Source: Posidonia oceanica
Taxonomy: Eukaryota > Streptophyta > Magnoliopsida > Alismatales > Posidoniaceae
Length of the DNA: 64,000 nt
NCBI GenBank assembly: GCA_037176725.1
Contig: JAZBRS010000077.1
Location: 2,418,001 to 2,482,000 of the forward strand
Direction of reading: 5' to 3'
A model generated the notes under the pieces. The model made no database searches and was not told the origin of the DNA. It was given only the letters and a program-made list of their open reading frames with translations. The position numbers and the translations under genes are program-made. Shown here piece by piece: positions 20,999-33,207 of this stretch. Every line of letters starts with the position of its first letter. Positions within the stretch are counted from its first letter, which is position 1.

Positions 20999-23900
20999 TG
21001 GCAGGCTTGGACCCTTGGAGCCCTCTTGGTAATTGCTGGATCAAACCCCAACCAAACCCTAACCCTAATCCTCCTCTCTACCCTTCAAAATCAGCCCATT
21101 TTGACCTAAACCTTTACCCCCTTTCCCGACCTCAAAACCTAACCAAAATCCATAGGAGAACCCACCACTATCCACCCAACAAGCCTACCCAAAAACTTAG
21201 AAATTTCCAAACCTGACCCATTCCCAAAAACCCTAGAAAACCTAGGTGAAACTACCCTTTTTCTACACCTTGAAACCCCTCCAAAACCTCCTTAGAATCG
21301 GACCAAAACTTCAGACCCAAGACTTCAAATCCTAGACTACCCACTCACCAATTCTTACCCCATTCCAAGACCATTAAGACCCTCTTTCACCCAAATTATC
21401 CTTTTCTCTCTCCGGGATTATCATTTTCTCTCTCCTCTCTGTCTCCTGATTATCATCTCTCTTTTCATCCCTTTCTTGTCCTTTTCCGGGTCTGGCTGTG
21501 GGCCCCCTCTGTGCTTCTATCCTTCCTCTATCTTATCCCTATTTTTACTTTATTTTTAACACTTTTTCTGAATTTTTAAAAAATCGTTTTCCTCCAACCT
21601 ATCTTTTCCTTTTATCTCCCGCTTTTTCCCATTTCTTTCCTCCTTCTCTTTTCCTTTTCTCCCTTTTGCAAAAATCCACAAAAACCCATAAAAATCTGCA
21701 AAACCTCAAAACACAAAAGAAACAAATCAGAACCCTAAGAAAAAACAATTAAAAAATGTTAAACAAGCAATTAACAACTTAAACTTAACTTAAGCAAGCT
21801 AAAAAGAAAACCAAGCATGCAAACTAAAAAATGCAAAACAAATCAAAAGGAAACATTGAAAAATCAAGGAAAAAGCTAAAATAAAATCAAAACCCACCAA
21901 AGGTAAAAACCCATCAGAAGAATTAAAAAACAAACCCAAAAATAAGAATTAAAAAATCAAATACTAAAACAAGTAATTAAAAAAGGCAAAAGACTTAACC
22001 TAGTAAACATAAGAAAAACAAGTTAAAAACTTAATTAAAAAAAGAAAAGAAAAACACATCTGAAAGACCTAAAAGGCACCCTATCAAATCAGAAAAATCC
22101 AACTAAAAACTTCAAGAAAAATCAACAAATATAAAAATCAAAACATAACTTGAAAGACTTAAGAGGAAGAAACCCTAAGAAGACTAAAACTTAAAAACTT
22201 AAAACCAACCCTGATTAATACGAAATTAAATCCTAAAAAATCCTAATCAGTATCCTAAATGTCCAACAAGGGAAACACAATTTTTAAAATAATTTAAAAA
22301 GGGTTTAACAAACATTTAATCAAGTGAAAACCAATTAAAAGCAAAACCAAAACCCTAAAACCCTAATCAAGCCTAAAACACATTAATCAACTCAAAATGA
22401 CCATTAAAAATCTTAATTAAAATCCTAATCTACAGCAAAACCCTTCTAATATTTTTATTTATTTTTAGTTTATTTTTACCTATTTTATTTCCCCATTCTA
22501 CCCTCTCTTTCTTTCTTTCTTACTTTTCTTTTCCATTCTTTCTTTTCTTTACTGGGCTCAATCCGGCCCGTTTCCTTTTTTCTTTTATTTCTTTGTTTTT
22601 TCCTTCGGCCCGCAGCACAAGTCCAGCCCGCCCACCTTCTCCACTCCTTCTTCCTCCTCCAACCTTCTGCTTTTTTCTCTTCCGCCGGTTTTCTCCCGCG
22701 AGCTGCTGCTACAGCCTTCCCTCCTCGTTTAAATTTGAAGCTCAATCCTTTCAATCTACAGCAGCTCGCCGCTCTCTCATCTCTCAGCACCAATTCCGGG
22801 AGGCATTCAATGCCCATCGTCTCGCCGGCATCCGTCCCCTATCAGCTGCAGTGCAACGCCGTTGATTTCAAATTTCCAGCGCGCTTACCGGCAGCTCCTC
22901 CTGATATAAGTCTTCGTCCTTCAACTCCGTTCCAGGGGGCGGTAAGCGATCCATCAGTTAGCAATTGAAAAACCCAGAGAGAGCCGACCTGAGAGTGAAC
23001 CAGAGACCAGAATTCCAGATTTTCCTTCCACCTGTGCGACCTTCATTCTACTCTGCATTTCTTCCAATTCCAGAGTGAGAAGAGAGAGCAGTAGAGAGTG
23101 TTTGAGAGTCCTTGGCATCCCGGAGAGAGATCCCAACTCCAGAGCAATCCCCACATCAGAACCTTCTCCAATTCCCTCTTCAATCTCCAGAAAATCCTCC
23201 TCCTTCTATTCCAGTAACCCAACACCACTCCAAGCCTCCACACTTCTCCCCATTGCTTCCCCAATCTCACCCAACACCTGGCCTTCTTCCTCCAGCATTT
23301 CCCAGCCATTCCACCCCACGAAACTACCTGAAACCTCCCAGAAACACCCTGAACACCAGACCTGTAAACCCAATCTGATCCCTTCACAATTCCCTCTACT
23401 CCAGCTCACCGCCTTCTCCCAAACTTCTTCCAGAAACTCACTGGACTTCCACCTTCTCAAAACACCAACCATCAAACCCAGCCACCCACCACAGACCGAG
23501 AACTCCACTCCAAACACCTGCATCAACCACAGACCAGAAATCCACCCAAACTCCAAGACCTCTCCTCGCACTCCGGAAAGCTTCTCCAAGCATCCAGACA
23601 GCTTCGCCAGCCTTCTAGCAACCTCCCGGAGGGCTCCATCCAAGCCGACGAGCAGCGGACACCTCCCCCGACCTCCGGCAGCATCCTCTGAACCCAAAAG
23701 AGCCGAAACCTCACCTGGGCTGTAGAGCTTCGGTCCGCTCGATCAGGAAGCACCGGAGGGACGTTCTGAAGCGATTCCAACCTCCGCGAGCAGCCGGCGA
23801 CGTCCGCAGTGACCGGACGGCCTCCACCGGCGACCTCTGGAACCACTGACGTCGGGGGAACGACTCAGGCGCGGAAAAAGGTAACCATTACTTCCCTTAG

Positions 23901-24114
23901 CTTCCTCTTCTTCTTCTCTTGCTTCCCCAGCCTTTAGAATAGGTTTTCCGATCCTCCTGCTCCGCCCTCGACTCGCCGGACAGTTCTCCTTCTCCGGCGC
24001 CGGCTGCTCTTCCTCCGGACACTCCGACCACCAGGGCGAGCTCGAGACCGTTCCCAGAGCTCCGGACGATCGCCGACGTCATTCTCCGCCCTCCCGCGCC
24101 TCCTCAGCCTCCCC
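20983..24114 (+). mobile_element. 3' LTR of element 1, truncated at its 3' side
   Basis: Starts with TGTTGACACCCCATCTTG after the PPT and matches the 5' LTR from 22418 onward. It stops matching after GCCTCCCC at 24114; the remaining ~2.75 kb of the LTR (equivalent of 1699-4451) is missing and replaced by antisense LTR of element 2. It includes an A-rich part (21660-22420) and a CT-rich, G-poor part (23100-23620). Telomere-like AAACCCTAACCCTAAT is at 21054-21069 and AAACCCTAAAACCCTAAT around 22350. Confidence 0.9.
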
Positions 24115-24115
24115 A
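24114..24115. other. Head-to-head LTR junction between elements 1 and 2
   Basis: Left of this point the sequence equals element 1 LTR (5' copy up to 1698). Right of it the sequence equals antisense element 2 LTR (matching 45687 onward). Only a single shared base (C) is seen at the break, so this is an end-joining type of junction or an assembly error, not homologous recombination at a matching LTR position. Confidence 0.85.
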
Positions 24116-27100
24116 ATTTTTGAAGCAAAATATGCATTTAAATGACTATTGTGCATTGAGGATGGACCTATATGCAAAAATCAAAAAACAGAGGAGAAAA
24201 AATGCAATGCAGTAAGCAAAAATTGAAAAATAAAAGCTAAGTTAACGGGACAGAGGACTAATATGCAAATACAGAAAGCATTGAGGACCTAAAATGCAAT
24301 TTTATATGGCAAACTTAGAGAATTAAATCAGATTAATTAACTGCAGGACTAACATGCAATAAACAAAAGCTGGAGGGCCAAAATTAAACTTATTACTGAA
24401 GGAAAGCACAGTAAAAGGACTGACATGCAAATAAAGAGAACTACATATTTTTCATGCAATTTTATATGGTCTCAGTTTAGAAATAAACTGATTTAATCAA
24501 ATGAAGGACCTGAACGCAAATAAGCAAGAACTGAGACCGAAAATGCAATATTTGGTAAAATAGCAAAGATAACGAAAAAATAAAAGCACAGTGAAATCTG
24601 CAGATCGTCGACCACTATAGCAAATGCTACCAGTGGCCGACAGAGGAAGAAAAGGGGTGCTGGTGAGGCGTAGTCCGGCGGGCGAGCTTCTCCAGAGCTT
24701 GACGGAGACCGGGGCAGCATCGGCGAGCAGCGACGCTGCCTGGAGTAGACCGGAGGAGTCGCCGGAGATCTGCAGACCTGCTCGGAGGCAGGCCGGCCGA
24801 TCAGCGCGGCGTCGACGAGTTCTGACGGCAGAGACGTACTCCTGGGGTCCGTGCGGAGCTGGGGCACTGGTTGGAGCAAGGTTCTGCAGACCGGAGCAGC
24901 GGGACGAGCTCGAAGCTCGTCAGAAAAGACAGAGTTGACCCGACGTTGACTCAGCGCAGGAGAGAAGGAATCCCCAAGCTGAGGGGCGGAAAAGCGAGAG
25001 AAGAGGGAGTCTGACCTAAGGGTGAAGAGAGTTACCTGATCCGCTGGCTGGAGCGTCCTCCCGACGTCGGTCGACCTTGCAGAAGTCGACGAGCTCGGCC
25101 TGGCTGCTGCGGGCGTCGTCTGCTACTTCTGGGCGCCTGGTTCTGTTCAGTATGACGCTGCGGAGCTTGCTGAATGACCGGAGGGTAGCTACGAAGACCG
25201 GCGCGACGAATGGGTTCAGTGGGTTCACCATTGGTCACCGAAGGTGGGGGGAGGTGTTCGCTGCTCTCTGATTCAATTGGGAGATGCCGGTGGCTTCCTG
25301 GTTGCTCAGTGGAGGTCTCTGGATGCCTAGGAAGGCTGGTGGAGGGCTAGAGAAGAAGATTGCAGATCGGGTGGATTTCTGGACAGGATGGGTTGCAGGT
25401 GTTTGTGGTGGATGGTCGGAGTTGTGGTGGGTTGCTGGGCTGAAGGCTGAGTGGTTTGGGGAGGTGGTGATTCAGGGAGTAATTGGGAAGAGTTTGGGGT
25501 GGATTGGAGGTCTGTGATGTCGGGAATTTGAAGTGGAAAGGGGTTGGGTTCTGCTGAAAGTTTTTGGGTGTTCGGGGGCGTTTTCTGGAGTGGAAAGGCT
25601 GGGGAATGGAGGGGAAGGGATGCTGGGATTCTGGGTGGATTTTGGGGGATGAATTGGAGGGAGTTCAAGCACTGATGGAGGCTCTGATGTGGTCGGGAAA
25701 GAAGAGGGGAAAGAACTGGTTTTTGCAGTGGAAGGAGGAAGGGATTTGGGCGCTGGGAATTCTCTGGATTCCTTGCTCTCTCTCGGGCGACCAAAAGCTT
25801 GGAAGGAGGTGAAGACCGGAGGCTTTTAACAGCTGCTGGAGGATTGCTCACGCGCTCGTGGAATTTGAATTCCACCGGCGCAAATTACTGCAGCTGAGGG
25901 AGACGAGCGGCGAGGGAGACGGGCAGTTAATGCTGTCGGGAAAGCCGCTGAGAGAAGAGGAGGCTGAGGCGAACTGGTGCTGAGGTGATCGGGAGGGAGA
26001 AGCGAAGTTAAATTTTAAAGAGGATTGCGGGAAGGAGAAGAAGAAGTTGAAGATGAGGAAGAAGAAGAAGGAGGGAGGCAGATCGCGGGCCGGGCCGCGA
26101 GCTGAAGAAAAAGAAAAAAAGAAAGAAAGAAAGAAGGGAGGTGGAACGGGCCGGACTGGGCCCAGCAGGAGAAAAGGAAAAAGAAAAAGGAAGAAAGGGA
26201 GAAAGAAAGGAAAAAGAGGAGAAATAAATTGGATAGAAATAAAATAAAAATAGGTAAAATTATTAGAGTGATTGTATTTCAAGTTAGGACCTGGATTAAA
26301 ATTTTTTAATGACTGTTTTGGGTTGGTTAATCAGGTTTAGAGGGATTTTGGGTTTGATTAGGGTTTTAAGGGTTTTCCTTGTTTTTGATTTGTTTTTTAT
26401 TTTGACTAAATGTTTGTTAAGCCTTTTAAGTTGTTTTTTAAATCATGTTTTTCTTGTTAAATACTTGGGATGTTAATTAGGATTATTTAAGGTTTGTTTT
26501 TAGATTAATTAGTGGTGACTTTTAGATTTTAATCTTGATCCTTTTTCTTTAAGTCTTCTTTGATTTGCTTTTTCTTAATTTCGTTTTGTTAAATTCTTTT
26601 AGCATTTTTTCTTAGGTTAGGTTTTCTTGTTAAGTTTTTTAATTAGCTGTTCTTAAATTTTGATTGTTTGTTTCATTATTTTTTAATTATGTTTCCAATT
26701 TTTCTTTTGAGAGTTGTTAAGTTAGGCTTTTCCTCCTTAATTATTGGCCCTTGCATTTCTTAAGTGTTTTCTTTCTCTTAGGGTTTGTTTTCTTGGTTGT
26801 TTTTAGTAGGATTTTACTTTTGGTTGGTTTTGATTGCATTTTAGTTTCTTCCTTGATTTTACAGCATTTTCTTTTGGTTTGTTTTGCATTTTTTAGCTTG
26901 CATTCTTGGTTTTCCATTTTAGCTAGATTTAGTTGGGTTTAGGTTTTTAATTGTTTGCTTAATATTTTTAATTACTTTTCTTAGGGTTTTGGTTTGTTTT
27001 CCTTTTGTTTTAAAGTTTTTAGAGGTTATTAAGGATTTTTTAGGGGCTTAGCAAAAGAAAGAAAAAGAAAAGGAGAAGGAAGAAGAAAAAGGAAAAAGGA

Positions 27101-27740
27101 GGAATAAAGGGGAAGGAGAGGAGTTGGAAGAAAATAATTTTTTTGGAAGTCAGGGAAAATGCTAAAAATAAAATAAAAATAGGAATAAGATTGAGAAGAG
27201 ATAGATGCACAAGGGGGCCCTCAGCCAGGCAAGAAAAAAGGAGAGAAGGGGATGAAAAGAAGGAGGATAATCAGGAGAGAGAGAGAGGAGAGAGAAAAGG
27301 ATAATTCAGGAGAGAGAAAAGGATAATTTAGGTGAATGGAGGGCTTAAAGGTTTTGAAAAGAGGTGAAAATTGGGGAATGTGTTGCCTAGGGTTTCTAGT
27401 GTTCGTTCTGGCGATTTGGTTTAGTTTTGAGAAGGTTTTGGAAGGGTTTTGAGGTGTAGAAAAAGGGTGGTTTTACCTAGGTTTTCTAGGGTTTTTGGGA
27501 ATGGTTTTGGGTTGAAAATTTCTAAGTGTTTGGGTAGGTTTGCTAAGTAGGGGTTGATGGGTTTTCCTATGGTTTATGGGCAGGTTTTGGGCTTGGGAAG
27601 TGGGTGTAGGCTTAGGTTAAGTTTAGGCTTGTTTTGAGGGGTAAGAGAGAGGGAGAGGTGGTTGTTTTGACCTAGGTTTAGATTCAGAAGTCACCAGAAT
27701 GTCCCAAATGGTCCAAGCCTGTCAAGATGGGGTGTCAACA
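24115..27740 (-). mobile_element. 3' LTR of element 2, truncated at its 3' side
   Basis: On the - strand it begins at 27740 with TGTTGACACCCCATCTTG and matches 45687-49305, the 5' LTR of the same element, at about 98% by eye (differences are denser near 24115-24900 and sparse from 26300 on). The last ~2.3 kb of LTR (equivalent of 43343-45686) is absent. It contains GA-rich (as read on the + strand) and T-rich stretches and a telomere-like ATTAGGGTTTTAAGGGTTT around 26356. Confidence 0.9.
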
Positions 27741-27808
27741 GATGCCCCTCCCTGAGCTAGGTCAAGCGAAGCGAGGCCGCTGCTCAAGGTCGACAAGACA
27801 CCCCATCT
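27725..27808 (-). repeat. Inverted repeat bracketing the PPT of element 2
   Basis: AGATGGGGT (27725-27733) is complementary to ACCCCATCT (27800-27808), and GTCAAC (27734-27739) nearly complementary to GTCGAC (27789-27794), with one position that would form G-U in the RNA. Same geometry as at 20915-20998. Confidence 0.65.
27741..27753 (-). other. Polypurine tract of element 2
   Basis: Read on the - strand, AGGGAGGGGCATC lies directly before the LTR start at 27740, identical to element 1. Confidence 0.8.
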
Positions 27809-28289
27809 GACCGACGGGAGCTAAGGTTTGCTATGGGCGTGAGCCACTTATTCGGCGGATGCACCGAAAATCGTAACCCGTTGCCGCAATGCAAAATGCA
27901 GGTGCAGATGGATGATGTGCAAAGTATGCAATGCTAATGCAAATGCAATGCAAACGTTAGTACAAAAGTTAGTGCAGTTAGGATGCTAATGTAGTGCAAA
28001 TCATACTGATGATGTTGAACTAGTATGCAATGCTAGCAGAGAAGGTGCAGAGATGATGCAAAAGAAATGCTAAAAGAAAAGGCGCGATGTGGCGCGAAGA
28101 TCTGGCGGGAAGGCCAGACTTGCGCGACAAGGCAAGGAAGAAAAGGTGCAGCTTGTCCCCGCCCAGGGAGCAAGCTAGCAAAAAAGAGAGGGGTGCGAGG
28201 GGAGAGGGGCCAACTCTCCTATCGCAAGGGGATGCGAGACTTTGCCTTCCTGGGACAAGGTCACGCGAAGAAGGTGATAAGGTGTCGGG
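27809..28289 (-). other. Non-repetitive end of element 2 3' UTR
   Basis: Counterpart of 20441-20914 of element 1: conserved GGCGTGAGC(C/T)ACTTATTC, a GCAATGCA-rich stretch (27890-28060) and a GC-rich part (28080-28260). No gene seen. Confidence 0.5.
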
Positions 28290-29270
28290 CTTATCGGCCG
28301 GATAGTTTACGGTCCTATCAACCGGGAGTGATAGTTTACAGTCCTATCAACTGGAAGCGATAGTTTACAGTCCTATCAACTGGAAGCGATAGTTTACGGT
28401 CCTATCAACCGGAGGCAGTTGTGAGTGATAGTTACTGGATATCAGCCGTATAACATGGTTGTGCGGGATAGTTTACAGTCCTATCAACTGGAACGATAGT
28501 TTACAGTCCTATCAACTGGAGCGATAGTTTACAGTCCTACCAACTGGAAGCGATAGTTTACAGTCCTATCAATTAGAAAGCACAAACCATGAGGGATAGT
28601 TACTGGGTATCAGCCGTATAACGCAAATGCCAGAGAATGATAGTTTACGGTCCTATGAACCGGAGCGATAGTTTACGGTCCTATCAACTGGAAAGGGCAT
28701 TTGTGAGGGATAGTTACTGGATATCAGCCGTATAACATGATTGCGAGGGATAGTTTACAGTCCTATCAACTGGAACGATAGTTTACAGTCCTATCTACTG
28801 GAAAGCGCAATCATGGGGGATAGTTACTGGATATCAGCCGTATAATGCAATTGCAGGTGATAGTTTATGGTCCTATCAACCGGAACGATAGTTTACAGTC
28901 CTATCAATTGGAACGATAGTTTACAGTCCTATCAACTGGAGCGATAGTTTACAGTCCTATCAACTGGAAGATGCAATTGCAAGGGACAGTTACTGAATGT
29001 CAGTCGTATAACGTAATTGCAAGTGATAGTTTCGGATATCAGCCAAGGATGAGTTTTGGATCATCAGCCAGAGAATGATAGTTTACAGTCCTATCAACTG
29101 GAACGATAGTTTACAGACCTATCAACTAGAGTGATAGTTTACAGTCCTATCAACTGGAAAGTGCAATTACGAGGGACAGTTACTGGATGTCAGCCGTATA
29201 ACACAACTGCGGGCCAGATCGGGGATCAGCCCAAGATGATAGTTTACGGTCCTATCAACCGGAAAGAGCA
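28290..29270 (-). repeat. Dyad-motif array, element 2 3' UTR
   Basis: About 30 phrases such as GATAGTTTACAGTCCTATC, GATAGTTTACGGTCCTATC, GATAGTTACTGGATATCAGC and GACAGTTACTGAATGTCAG (+ strand), separated by AACTGGA-type linkers. The arms GATAG/CTATC and GACA/TGTC stay complementary in most copies. Copy number and order differ from element 1. Confidence 0.85.
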
Positions 29271-29320
29271 GTGATTGATTGATTGATTGATTTATTGATT
29301 GATTGTTTGATAAGAAAAGA
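29271..29320. repeat. (GATT)n microsatellite
   Basis: About seven GATT units with one interruption (GATTTATTGATTG), between the dyad array and the 56-bp array. Confidence 0.85.
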
Positions 29321-29327
29321 GGGGATT

Positions 29328-29885
29328 GATAAGATATCGGACTTATCGACCGGCAAAGAGGAGATGAGGGAATGATGAGAGATGATAAGATATCGGACTT
29401 ATCGGCCGGCAAAGAGGGGATGAGGGAATGATGAGAGATGATAAGATATCGGACTTATCGGCCGGCAAAGAGGGGATGAGGGAATGATGAGAGATGATAA
29501 GATATCGGACTTATCGACCGGCAAAGAGGGGATGAGGGAATGATGAGAGATGATATGATATCGGACTTATCGGCCGGTAAAGAGGAGATGAGGGAATGAT
29601 GAGAGATGATAAGATATCGGACTTATCGGCCGGCAAAGCGGGGATGAGGGAATGATGAGAGATGATAAGATATCGGACTTATCGGCCGGCAAAGAGGGGA
29701 TGAGGGATTGATGAGAGATGATAAGATATCGGACTTATCGACCGACAAAGAGGGGATGAGGGAATGATGAGAGATGATAAGATATCGGACTTATCGGCCG
29801 GCAAAGAGGGGATGAGGGAATGATGAGGGATGATAAGATATCGGACTTATCGGCCGGCAAAGAGGTTTCGCGAGAGCGAAGCATC
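29328..29885 (-). repeat. 56-bp tandem repeat with GATAAG...CTTATC, element 2 3' UTR
   Basis: About ten units at 56-bp spacing (for example 29384 and 29440), each with GATAAG-ATATCGGA-CTTATC, then GGCCGGCAAAGAGGGGATGAG and GGAATGATGAGAGAT. Variation is low (GGCCGG/GACCGG, one TATGAT for TAAGAT), so the expansion is recent. Element 1 has only about three copies (18530-18620, 19206-19245). Confidence 0.9.
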
Positions 29886-29951
29886 CCATGATACCAGGAA
29901 TATCTTGGGGGAAAGAGGGGGAGAATGATACCGAGGGGCGATCAAAAGATG

Positions 29952-29978
29952 CCCCTGGTGTCGGGATGATACCAGGGG
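29952..29978. repeat. CCCCTGGTGTC hairpin in element 2 3' UTR
   Basis: CCCCTGGTGTC and GATACCAGGGG around a GGGAT loop, the counterpart of 18391-18415, with one position that is a G-U/A-C type mismatch. Confidence 0.6.
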
Positions 29979-30048
29979 TTGGCCAGCGCGTCCTTGGCAT
30001 CAAAAGCAGAGGATGAAGACAAAACTGACGTGTTTGTCAGACGAGTAG

Positions 30049-30295
30049 TTTGGGGTACCAGCCCGCAGAGGATGACAGGTTGACGGACCTATCGCCGAGC
30101 AGTTGGGGGTGCCAGCCCGCAGATGATGACAGGTTGACGAACCTATCACCGAGCAGTTGGGGGTGCCAGCTCGCAGAGGATGACAGGTTGACGGACCTAT
30201 CGCCGAGCAGTTGGGGGTGCCAGCCCGCAGAGGATGACAGGTTGACGGACCTATCACCGAGCAGCTGGGGGTGCCAGCCCGTAGAAGATGACTCG
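30049..30295 (-). repeat. 54-bp tandem repeat, element 2 3' UTR
   Basis: Units start at 30067, 30121, 30175 and 30229 (AGAGGATGACAGGTTGACGG, then ACCTATC(A/G)CCGAGCAG and TTGGGGGTGCCAGCCCGC), spacing exactly 54. As 54 is a multiple of three, all frames stay in register and a spurious 18-residue repeat frame appears on the - strand. Confidence 0.9.
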
Positions 30296-30574
30296 GCTGG
30301 GGACGCTGGATGGCTCGGCTTGCCGGCGTGGGTCTGCAGAGATTCTGGACTCCGGATTGGCTGCTGAGGACTTTCCTGCGTTGTGTTGGCTGCAAGTCTG
30401 GCCAGAGGGCCTAAGGTGATGTTGGCAATGATAATGCAATGCATTAAGCAGTGTTGAAGTGCAAGCAGACAGCAGAAACACTTTTTCATTGAAAGATCTT
30501 GATTACATGCCTGTGGCAGGCCAAAAGCATACAGCATAACTTGAAAGGAAACTACACGTCGGCTGTACAAGTGC

Positions 30575-31777
30575 CTAGCCGGTTCGGGTCTTCTTTGACT
30601 GCCTGGAGTCGGGGAATAGGGGGCCGCCTGGTGGGATTTCATCGACGGGCCAGAGCTCTTGGACCTCAGTCACATACTCAGGGGCGCATCCTACACCTCT
30701 CACAGCTGCGATGTCTGTTGATCGCACCCCCTGCTGCATCAGATCAGCCAGCTTCTTGGTTGGGGCAGTCGTGCTGAGAGGGTATGCTTGAAGAAGCTCG
30801 GGTGCTGTGCTGTCAACAAAGGCACCCTGTTGGAAGCCAAATTGGCGCATAACCCTGATGGGATGGTATTCCACACCCGCCGTGAATCCTGGCAGCACAA
30901 TCAGCCGCGTGTCACGCGTGCTGAAAAAGACATTGAATGGCTCGGCTATAGAGGGGATGATACGTCAGGTTACAGCGTCGTCATTCAGTGCTGATAGCCT
31001 TTCGTATTCTTCTTTGACGCTTTTGACTGTCTTGGCACGGCCACTGCTGCAGTAGGCTTCAAAAGCATGCACCTGGGGGCGCAGAAGGTTCATTTCTAAG
31101 TGTGCAGTTAGCCAGACTTGTATAAGTGCCCCGCAGCCGTGGAAGTGGCGGCAGAGATGTGAGATGCGGTCCAGCCCGCGATATGTTTCTGCCAGAACAA
31201 CTGGTGCCAGGTCTATCTACCGGGTCACCACAGCAAGTGCTATCTCTGCAACCTCAATGGCCACTGTCAGTCGGCCATGAGTAAAGATTAGCTCGCCCAG
31301 GAAGCGGATGACAAACCCTCGGAGCCACAGCTCATCTCCGAGTTCGACGCGCTTCTTCATGACATCATCAAAGTGCGCTAGGCGAAGCATAGGTTCAGGT
31401 CCGTTGGTGCAGATCAGTCTTTGTTGGCAGCTTCGAGTAGGGAGCCCAGTCAGCTGGCTCAAGACCTTGAGATATCCATCATGCCTCATGAAGATAGGCG
31501 GCCCCATGATCTTAGAGAAACCGCAGGTCCGACGCACTTCTTCTAGTGTGGGAGTAAGCTCAGTTCTGCCAAAGCGAAAGACGTGGTGTGCCGGTTTCCA
31601 GAATCTTGCGGCGGCACACAGAAGATGGCAGCTTACTTCCACATCAGCAGCCTTCAGCAGCTTGGTTGGGATGCCCCATAGGCGCAGCTTTTCGCAGTCT
31701 TCTTGGGTAAGCTCGCCGATCCATTCTCGCAGGGTCACCGAGCAGTGTGCTGGAGTCAACAGAGTGGGGAAGCCCAT
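30575..31777 (-). pseudogene. Extra ORF of element 2: PMD/DUF7745-like, broken
   Basis: Counterpart of 16050-17252. The - strand frame starts at ATG 31775-31777 (Met-Gly-Phe-Pro-Thr-Leu-Leu) and ends at TAG 30575-30577. Conserved blocks are LREWIGEL, LRLWGIPTKLL, FWKPAHHVFRF, TELTPTLEEVRRTCGF, LRGFVIRFLGELIFTHGR and the C-terminal GVEYHPIRVMRQFGF. In-frame stops occur at 31217-31219 (in place of a His codon) and near 30967 (Trp to TGA). No frameshift was seen. The open frame extends upstream to 31912 but that part is not like element 1. Confidence 0.75.
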
Positions 31778-33207
31778 TGCGCAGATCGCAGGGGTACAGG
31801 CAGATAACTGCAGAGCTTGAAGGTACCTGTTATTACCATTGTAAACAGTCAGATCACACAGGTATATAATATCTGACAGAAAGTAGAATCTGAGGCTGAT
31901 AATGTAGTTCAAATATGCATACAGCAGCTAAGATCAGAATATAGCAGTTAAGCACAGATAAGCCAAGGGAAATCTGCGGCGGTCTTGTGGACACAGGGGC
32001 AAGGGCTGATAGGAGATCTGGACCAGCGCAGCTCGAGCAGCGTCAACGCGTTCTAGGCAAGAAGTACTGTCTCAGAGTCGAAGCGAGTTGCAGAGCGGAA
32101 CGATCGATAAGAAAGAAAGGATAATTGAAGATGCATGTATGCATGATGCAGGTCGGTGTGCTTATAGAATGATTAGTATGCTTGGGTGCCCTCAGCATAC
32201 GGAGTGCTCTGGTGCCTGCTGTAAAGGAAGGGAGTGGTCCCCGACTCACTGGGCCTTACTAAGACTCTTGGCTCGCTGGTGGCACTCCGGAACGGGTGTT
32301 GGCACTTGTACAGGTGGTGGTGTGGTGGGGACAGGCTATTTGCCGGACTCTCAGGACCTACACCTACTCTTTCTGCTCTCTTTTTTCTTTATTTCTCCCT
32401 CATAGGTATGCAGTCTTTCTCTGCCCCTAGCTGGGAGTGGGTAAGTGTTTTGCTTTTGGAGGGAAGTGGTAGACCCTTTTAGGCTTATACTCTTGGGTCT
32501 CTTGTAAGGTACGGGGGATGATGGTGCCTGCATTTTTGGGCTGAATCTTGCCCTTTTTCTTTTCTTCTTTTCCTTTTTTGTTTGCTTGCTTTTTCTCCCC
32601 TTTTTTTTTTGTTTTTGTTCTATCTCTTTTTTTTTCTTTTTTTTGCTTGTTTGATTTCTTTTTCTCTTTTTTTTTCAGGCTTTTGCTATCCCCATTTTGG
32701 TGGCAAAAGAAGGGTGCTTGAGTCATGATGGATCTGGGCTTTGGGTATGCTATGTGATGGGTAGAAGGAGCAGGGTTAGACTGCACATCCCCATCTTTAG
32801 GGCCGGCTTCTGTCCTCGTCTTCTGTTCCTTGGACATGCCCAAGCCTAGATGTCTACTCTCACTTTTTCAAACTCACATCCTAACATTTTTTCTCCCTCA
32901 AAGGTGTATGTCCTTACGAGTTTAGGCAGTTTGCCTGTCCTGATCGGTGGTGGCTCCCTCACTAGCTAAGATATCTAAGTAGTGCCGGGTGAGGTAGGGT
33001 GGACTCTTTCCAGAGCAGGGCAAGCACTTCCGGTTTTCATCACCGGGCCAAAGATGGGATGCATGATTTGAGGGGAGGACGATGATGATTTGAAGAGAGT
33101 TGATGCGTGAATAGGATAGAAGAAGATGCAGGTAGGGCGAGAATGCAAGAGGTGAGAATGCATGTGTGTAGGTGGGAGAAGGGCATCTGCAACGGGGCCG
33201 CCTTCGG
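31778..33207 (-). other. Spacer between pol and extra ORF of element 2
   Basis: Counterpart of 14561-16049. It contains the T-rich (A-rich on the coding strand) tract at 32540-32690. No conserved coding region was found. Confidence 0.5.

Noticed and set aside
24115..24655. Solo LTR or unrelated insertion at 24115
   Set aside because: The sequence is continuous with the element 2 3' LTR, which ends correctly at 27740 next to a PPT, so this is simply its truncated 3' part.
30000..30642. - strand frames with 18-residue repeats near the element 2 extra ORF
   Set aside because: Produced by the 54-bp tandem repeat in the 3' UTR; not conserved in element 1, where the repeat is 109 bp.
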